Assembly (NCBI RefSeq): GCF_024347655.1
Contig: NZ_AP025514.1
Span: 806,001-870,000, forward strand
Length of the DNA stretch: 64,000 nt
Direction of reading: 5' to 3'
Origin: Vibrio toranzoniae
GTDB taxonomy: Bacteria; Pseudomonadota; Gammaproteobacteria; Enterobacterales; Vibrionaceae
Within the stretch, counting starts at the first letter, position 1. Each line of letters begins with the position of its first letter. The position numbers were made by a program, and so were the translations under genes. Positions 59,354-64,000 of this stretch are shown here, piece after piece. The notes beneath the pieces are model-generated. The model did not search any database. It was not told the origin of the DNA and worked only from the letters and a program-made list of their open reading frames with translations.

Positions 59354-59770
59354 AACAATCTCCTTTGTTTATTATTTAATCCATCCAGGATGTTTATGTG
59401 CCGTTTTTTTACTGGTCTTACGTGAGAAAGTCAATTTTTCTGCAGCTTTGTGTGCACTTGTTAGTGTTTTTTAGATTAAATTCGTTAAAAGTCTGGTCTG
59501 TGTAGCATTATTTGTTACGTCAATTGTATTAGAATGTTGCCAGCCGTATAGTGGCGCTGAAAAGTTTGGTTAAAACCTTATAAACGCAAGGCTAAGAAGA
59601 AATGTGAGGTGGCTTTCTTAGTCTAGCGATTAACAATTATTTTACAATTATCTAAGGCTCAACTTCAGTTATTTGTTAAGTTAATGTTAAATTTTGAAGG
59701 TTTGCGATCAAATTTTGTCCATAACAATATCATAAGGTTATTTAATGACCATAATGCTCAATGGAGCTGA
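59354..59770. other. 417-base divergent control region, gltA / sdhCDAB
   Basis: No gene is present. An ArcA-like direct repeat lies at 59674-59689 (listed separately). The rest is AT-rich with no other site that I can place. A GGAG four bases before GTG 59771 serves sdhC. Confidence 0.6.
59673..59691 (+). promoter_or_regulatory. ArcA-box-like direct repeat upstream of sdhC
   Basis: Two TGTTA repeats (59674-59678 and 59685-59689) are spaced exactly 11 bases apart, the spacing used by ArcA-P. In E. coli, ArcA represses sdhCDAB without oxygen. The site lies about 80 bases before sdhC. Confidence 0.55.
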
Positions 59771-60163
59771 GTGAGCAAGCCCGTGAAAGAAAGAAAGACA
59801 AGACCTGTTAATTTAGATTTACAGACCATCCACTTTCCGATCACAGCAATAGCTTCCATCCTACACCGTGTGTCTGGGGTGATAACTTTTGTCGCGATTG
59901 GAATTTTGCTTTGGTTACTATCCATTTCCCTCTCATCCCCAGTAGGCTTTATGGAAGCTAGCGACATTGTCGATGGTTTCTTCGTGAAGTTTATTCTGTG
60001 GGGCATTTTAACCGCTTTGGCTTACCACATTGCTGGTGGTATTCGTCACCTTCTTATGGACTTAGGTCACTTTGAAGAGCTGGAGTCTGGAGCTAAGAGC
60101 GCTAAGGTTGCATTCGCAGCAACAGCGGTATTGTCTCTATTAGCGGGGATCTTAGTATGGTAA
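59771..60163 (+). CDS. sdhC: succinate dehydrogenase cytochrome b556 subunit
   Basis: A 130-residue membrane anchor with three membrane segments that binds heme b and ubiquinone. The family pattern RPVNLDLQTIHFPITAIASILHRVSGVITF (residues about 10-39, with the SxxHRxSG quinone and heme-site block) is clear. The heme His is in GGIRHLLMDLGH. A GTG start at 59771 is used because no ATG is in frame and the vibrio protein begins MSKPVKE. Its last seven bases overlap sdhD. It is the first gene of sdhCDAB-sucA. Confidence 0.96.
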   Translation: MSKPVKERKTRPVNLDLQTIHFPITAIASILHRVSGVITFVAIGILLWLLSISLSSPVGFMEASDIVDGFFVKFILWGILTALAYHIAGGIRHLLMDLGHFEELESGAKSAKVAFAATAVLSLLAGILVW

Positions 60164-60504
60164 ACAACGTTTCCACTTTTGGTCGTAATGGTGTTCACGA
60201 TTATCTACTTATTCGTGCAACTGCCATCATTATGACTCTTTACACTATCTACCTAGTGAGCTTCTGTGCTTTCTCTGGTGATATCTCTTACGTATCTTGG
60301 ACTCAATTCTTTGGTGGAACTTTCACTAAAGTATTCACCATGTTAGCGCTTACTTCTGTTTTGGTTCACGCGTGGATCGGATTATGGCAAGTACTAACTG
60401 ACTACATCAAATGCGCAAAACTGCGTGTTGGTCTTCAAGTCGGTGTTGTTGCAGTTCTTCTTGGATATTTCTTCTCTGGTCTGTTTATTTTGTGGGGTGC
60501 GTAA
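60157..60504 (+). CDS. sdhD: succinate dehydrogenase membrane anchor subunit
   Basis: A 115-residue membrane anchor with three membrane segments. RNGVHDYLLIRATAIIMTLYTIYLV (about 7-31) and the heme-ligand and quinone region LTSVLVHAWIGLWQVLTDYIK (about 66-86) are typical. It starts inside the last codons of sdhC (ATG 60157) and ends directly against the sdhA start, so all four subunits are translated together. A complete SdhCDAB can be formed from this window. Confidence 0.96.
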   Translation: MVNNVSTFGRNGVHDYLLIRATAIIMTLYTIYLVSFCAFSGDISYVSWTQFFGGTFTKVFTMLALTSVLVHAWIGLWQVLTDYIKCAKLRVGLQVGVVAVLLGYFFSGLFILWGA

Positions 60505-62271
60505 GTGACTATTCCTGTTCGTGAGTTTGATGCCGTAGTTATCGGCGCTGGTGGTGCAGGTATGCGTGCCGCACTGCAAATTTCTGAGCAAGGCCTATCT
60601 TGTGCATTGCTTTCTAAAGTTTTCCCTACTCGTTCTCATACGGTTTCAGCACAAGGCGGCATCACTGTTGCTCTTGGTAACGCGCACGAAGACCATTGGG
60701 AACAACACATGTACGACACCGTTAAAGGTTCTGATTACATCGGTGACCAAGACGCTATCGAATACATGTGTAAAAACGGTCCTGAGTCGGTAATCGAACT
60801 TGAAAAAATGGGCCTACCTTTCTCTCGTTTCGAGAACGGTACTATTTACCAGCGTCCTTTCGGTGGACAATCTAAAAACTTTGGTGGTGAGCAAGCGGCT
60901 CGTACTGCAGCTGCAGCCGACCGTACTGGTCACGCACTGCTTCACACACTTTACCAACAAAATATTAAGCACAAAACGACGGTTTTCTCTGAGTGGTATG
61001 CACTGGATCTTGTTAAGAACGAAGATGGTGCAATCTTAGGTACAACCGCGCTTTGTATGGAAACGGGCGAAGTTTGCTACTTCAAAGCGAAGGCAACAAT
61101 CCTTGCGACTGGTGGTGCTGGTCGTATCTACGCTTCGACAACTAACGCACACATTAACACTGGTGATGGTGTTGGTATGGCGATTCGTGCTGGCGTTCCA
61201 ATGCAAGACATCGAAATGTGGCAGTTCCACCCAACGGGTATCGCTGGCGCAGGTGTATTGGTAACGGAAGGTTGTCGTGGTGAAGGTGGTTACCTTCTCA
61301 ATAAAGACGGCGAACGCTTCATGGAACGTTACGCACCAAACGCTAAAGACTTAGCGGGTCGTGATGTTGTTGCTCGTTCAATGATGGTTGAAATCCGTGA
61401 AGGTCGCGGCTGCGATGGTCCTTGGGGTCCACACATCAAGCTGAAACTTGATCACCTAGGTAAAGAGACACTTGAGTCTCGTCTTCCTGGTGTATGTGAA
61501 CTGTCTCGTACCTTTGCTCACGTTGATCCAGTGAAAGAGCCAATTCCAGTAATCCCAACATGTCACTACATGATGGGTGGTGTCCCAACACAAGTTTCTG
61601 GTCAAGCTATTACGCAAACTGAAGACGGTAGCGATGTTGAAATTCAAGGCTTATTTGCTTGTGGCGAAATCGCATCGGTATCAGTACACGGTGCAAACCG
61701 TCTGGGTGGTAACTCACTGCTTGATTTGGTGGTATTTGGTCGTGCGACAGGTCTACACCTAGGTGAGACACTGAAGAAGCAAGACGAAGCGAAACCAGCA
61801 ACAGAAGCTGACATTGAGCGTTCACTAGAACGTTACAACCGTTGGGAAAACAGTACTGACGGTGAAGACCCAGCGCAAATCCGCAAAGATCTACAGCAAT
61901 GTATGCAGAACAACTTCTCTGTATTCCGTGAAGGCAAAGCAATGGCGGAAGGCCTAGAAGAGCTTAAAGCGATTCGCGAGCGTCTGAAGAATGCACACCT
62001 ATCTGACAAATCGACAGAGTTCAACACGCAACGTATCGAGTGTCTAGAACTTGAAAATCTGATGGAAACGGCATTCGCAACGGCTGTTGCTGCAAACTTC
62101 CGTACAGAGAGTCGTGGTGCACACGCTCGATTCGATTTCCCTGACCGTGATGATGAGCAGTGGCTATGTCACTCTCTTTACAATCCAGAGTCAGAGAGCA
62201 TGACTAAGCGCGGTGTCAATATGGAACCTATTCATCGTGAAGCGTTCCCACCTAAAGCTCGTACGTACTAA
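60505..62271 (+). CDS. sdhA: succinate dehydrogenase flavoprotein subunit
   Basis: A 588-residue flavoprotein (E. coli 588) oxidising succinate to fumarate. The FAD Rossmann motif [14 protein letters not shown] (near residue 11), the covalent FAD His in [10 protein letters not shown] (near 45), [24 protein letters not shown] (near 239) and the catalytic [12 protein letters not shown] [14 protein letters not shown] (near 540) are present. A GTG start sits immediately after the sdhD stop with no gap. Confidence 0.98.
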   Translation: MTIPVREFDAVVIGAGGAGMRAALQISEQGLSCALLSKVFPTRSHTVSAQGGITVALGNAHEDHWEQHMYDTVKGSDYIGDQDAIEYMCKNGPESVIELEKMGLPFSRFENGTIYQRPFGGQSKNFGGEQAARTAAAADRTGHALLHTLYQQNIKHKTTVFSEWYALDLVKNEDGAILGTTALCMETGEVCYFKAKATILATGGAGRIYASTTNAHINTGDGVGMAIRAGVPMQDIEMWQFHPTGIAGAGVLVTEGCRGEGGYLLNKDGERFMERYAPNAKDLAGRDVVARSMMVEIREGRGCDGPWGPHIKLKLDHLGKETLESRLPGVCELSRTFAHVDPVKEPIPVIPTCHYMMGGVPTQVSGQAITQTEDGSDVEIQGLFACGEIASVSVHGANRLGGNSLLDLVVFGRATGLHLGETLKKQDEAKPATEADIERSLERYNRWENSTDGEDPAQIRKDLQQCMQNNFSVFREGKAMAEGLEELKAIRERLKNAHLSDKSTEFNTQRIECLELENLMETAFATAVAANFRTESRGAHARFDFPDRDDEQWLCHSLYNPESESMTKRGVNMEPIHREAFPPKARTY

Positions 62272-62283
62272 GGAGATATGATC

Positions 62284-62997
62284 ATGAAACTTAATTTCTC
62301 TTTATACCGTTACAATCCGGATGTCGACCAGAAACCTTATATGAAGGAATACACCTTAGAGGTGGATGAAGGTTCAGACATGATGCTTTTGGATGCGCTT
62401 ATTCTGTTGAAAGAGCAAGATCCAACTATCTCATTCCGTCGCTCATGCCGTGAAGGTGTATGTGGTTCGGATGGTTTGAACATGAATGGTAAAAACGGTC
62501 TGGCGTGTATCACTCCATTGTCTGCGCTTTCTGGCCAAGACAAGATTGTGATTCGTCCATTGCCTGGCTTGCCTGTTGTTCGAGACCTGATTGTCGACAT
62601 GACTCAGTTCTACGATAACTACGAGAAAGTGAAGCCATTCTTAGTGTCTGATGGCAATGTACCACCGGCACGTGAAAACTTACAAAGCCCTGAGGAACGT
62701 GCGCACTTAGATGGATTGTACGAATGTATCATGTGTGCATGTTGTACAACATCTTGCCCATCGTTCTGGTGGAACCCTGATAAATTCATCGGGCCAGCAG
62801 GCCTGCTAGCGGCGTACCGCTGGCTAATTGATAGCCGAGATACTGCGACAGACGAACGCTTGTCCGATCTTGATGATGCATTTAGCGTTTTTCGTTGCCA
62901 TGGCATCATGAATTGTGTAAGTGTTTGTCCTAAGGGATTAAATCCGACGAAAGCGATTGGTCACATCAAGACCATGTTAGTGAATCGCTCGGTTTAA
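62284..62997 (+). CDS. sdhB: succinate dehydrogenase iron-sulfur subunit
   Basis: A 237-residue iron-sulfur protein with three clusters. The [2Fe-2S] motif is SCREGVCGSDGLNMNG (near residue 55), the first cysteines of the [4Fe-4S]/[3Fe-4S] domain are CIMCACCTTSCPS (near 147), and the last is CHGIMNCVSVCPKGLNP (near 205). Two ATGs are available (62278 and 62284). AGGAG sits eight bases before 62284, and the family begins MKLNFSLYRYNPD, so 62284 is chosen. Confidence 0.97.
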   Translation: MKLNFSLYRYNPDVDQKPYMKEYTLEVDEGSDMMLLDALILLKEQDPTISFRRSCREGVCGSDGLNMNGKNGLACITPLSALSGQDKIVIRPLPGLPVVRDLIVDMTQFYDNYEKVKPFLVSDGNVPPARENLQSPEERAHLDGLYECIMCACCTTSCPSFWWNPDKFIGPAGLLAAYRWLIDSRDTATDERLSDLDDAFSVFRCHGIMNCVSVCPKGLNPTKAIGHIKTMLVNRSV

Positions 62998-63010
62998 GTG
63001 ATATGAAAAA

Positions 63011-63046
63011 TTGCCGCCCTAGAAGCTTTGGGGCGGCCTTTTAATA
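63011..63046 (+). terminator. weak hairpin between sdhB and sucA
   Basis: GCCGCCC / GGGCGGC 7-bp G/C stem with an 11-base loop and a short CTTTTAA tail. It could partly stop transcription or stabilise the sdh mRNA end before sucA. Confidence 0.55.
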
Positions 63047-63095
63047 GCTCGGCATAGACCGCAGCAAACGTGAAAACTACTGGTTAAGGGAAAAT

Positions 63096-64000
63096 ATGCA
63101 CAACGGCGTGATGAAGGCATGGCTCGAGTCTTCACACTTGGCTGGCGCCAATGCAACGTACGTAGAAGAACTCTACGAACTGTATCTAAGTGACCCCGAC
63201 TCGGTAAGTGACGAATGGAGAAGTGTTTTCGAAGAATTGCCTGTGCAAGCTTCAGAAACGGTGGAACAACCACACTCTCGCATTCGTGAATACTTCCGTC
63301 GACTCGCTCAAGAAACAAAGCATTACAATGTCCAAGTTAGTGATCCAGATGTCGATGCGAAACAAGTAAAGGTTCTGCAACTAATTAATGCTTATCGATT
63401 CCGAGGGCATCAAGCAGCAAATCTAGACCCCCTAGGTTTATGGAAAAGAGCGACAGTTGATGAACTGGACCCTTCTTTTCACACTCTTACCGAAGATGAC
63501 CTCAATGAGACGTTTAACGTCGGCTCTTACGCGATTGGCCAAGAGACGATGGTGCTTAAAGATCTCTACAAATCTCTAAAGCAAACTTATTGTGGCTCTA
63601 TTGGTGCTGAATACATGCACATGACAAATACAGAGCAAAAGCGTTGGATACAACAACGTTTAGAGTCTGTATCTGGTCAACCCTCTTTCAATAAAGAAGA
63701 AAAGCAAGCTTTCCTAGAAGAGCTAACTGCTGCTGAAGGTCTTGAGCGCTATCTTGGTGCTAAATTCCCAGGCGCAAAACGCTTCTCATTGGAAGGTGGT
63801 GATGCGTTGATCCCAATGACGAAGGAACTTATTCGTCATGCTGGTGGTCAAGGTATGCGTGAAGTTGTTGTTGGTATGGCGCACCGTGGTCGTCTAAATA
63901 TGCTGGTCAACGTGCTCGGCAAAAAGCCACAAGACCTATTTGACGAATTTGCAGGTAAGCACGACGACACATGGGGAACTGGGGATGTGAAATACCACCA
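63096..64000 (+). CDS. sucA: 2-oxoglutarate dehydrogenase E1 component, 3' part outside window
   Basis: Only 301 codons are visible; the frame is open to the window end. It begins MHNGVMKAWLESSHLAGANA, with the characteristic VEELYELYLSDPDSVSDEWR lipoyl-partner N-terminal region. It continues through YRFRGHQAANLDPLGL and GAEYMHMTNTEQKRWIQQR to the TDP-domain segment GGDALIPMTKELIRHAGGQG and VVGMAHRGRLNMLVNVLGK. SucA decarboxylates 2-oxoglutarate in the OGDH complex. It follows sdhB by 98 bases, the same order as in E. coli. Confidence 0.96.
   Translation, partial: MHNGVMKAWLESSHLAGANATYVEELYELYLSDPDSVSDEWRSVFEELPVQASETVEQPHSRIREYFRRLAQETKHYNVQVSDPDVDAKQVKVLQLINAYRFRGHQAANLDPLGLWKRATVDELDPSFHTLTEDDLNETFNVGSYAIGQETMVLKDLYKSLKQTYCGSIGAEYMHMTNTEQKRWIQQRLESVSGQPSFNKEEKQAFLEELTAAEGLERYLGAKFPGAKRFSLEGGDALIPMTKELIRHAGGQGMREVVVGMAHRGRLNMLVNVLGKKPQDLFDEFAGKHDDTWGTGDVKYH

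Overview
The window is a stretch of conserved chromosome from a gammaproteobacterium, almost certainly a Vibrio (family Vibrionaceae). The evidence is the toxRS pair divergent from htpG-adk-hemH, the ptsHI-crr/cysK/cysZ/zipA/ligA block, the cueR-nfeD-qmcA-ybbN-ybbO order, flagellins with FliA-type promoters, and proteins close to Vibrio or E. coli housekeeping proteins over their full length. A Splendidus-clade Vibrio is possible but cannot be shown from sequence reading alone. I see no rRNA, tRNA, IS element, integron, prophage or CRISPR array. Composition and codon use look even, so this is mostly core genome with a few accessory cassettes.

Layout. 1-1.9 kb: an M15 peptidase fragment, dapE and an ArsC/Spx-like reductase (minus strand). 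2.1-5.9 kb: a small winged-helix protein, then a RimK-type ATP-grasp ligase paired with an AstE/AspA-type zinc hydrolase, facing a double-domain universal stress protein. 6-8.3 kb: three small DUF proteins (DUF4156, DUF2956, DUF2919) and a Dyp-type peroxidase. 8.4-10.9 kb: two flagellin genes outside any flagellar cluster, each behind its own sigma-28 promoter. 11.3-19.7 kb: crr, ptsI and ptsH (minus), cysK, cysZ, then zipA and ligA (plus). 20.2-22.2 kb: a general porin and an unrecognised lipoprotein. 22.3-28 kb: cueR, a tiny secreted protein, nfeD-qmcA, ybbN, ybbO and yfcH.

28.2-30.5 kb holds a tightly coupled four-gene operon: two DUF1538 membrane proteins, a PII-like signal protein and a CBS-pair protein. 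This is the most system-like poorly described cassette in the window. 30.5-33.7 kb: yfcE, a SelT/W/H-like protein, a TauE permease and toxRS. 34-38.2 kb: htpG (with a good sigma-32 promoter), adk and hemH. 38.3-42.4 kb: a POT peptide transporter, rfaH and asnB. 42.7-48.7 kb: a Kef-like antiporter, then nagAC divergent from nagE, with a CRP site and a NagC-like dyad between them. 49-58 kb: glnS, fur, a DUF4442 protein, fldA, a DUF2788 protein, ybfF, seqA, pgm, a DUF1853 protein and a Nif3-like protein. 58-64 kb: gltA divergent from sdhCDAB-sucA, with sucA running off the end.

The genes join several circuits. The PTS proteins (PtsH, PtsI, Crr) can feed phosphate to NagE, which lacks its own IIA domain, while NagA and NagC process and sense the product. 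GltA, Sdh and SucA form a TCA block with an ArcA-like box. CueR, NfeD, QmcA, YbbN and YbbO keep the E. coli neighbourhood but without copA. All starts and functions are read from the sequence and from recalled family knowledge; no database search was run.
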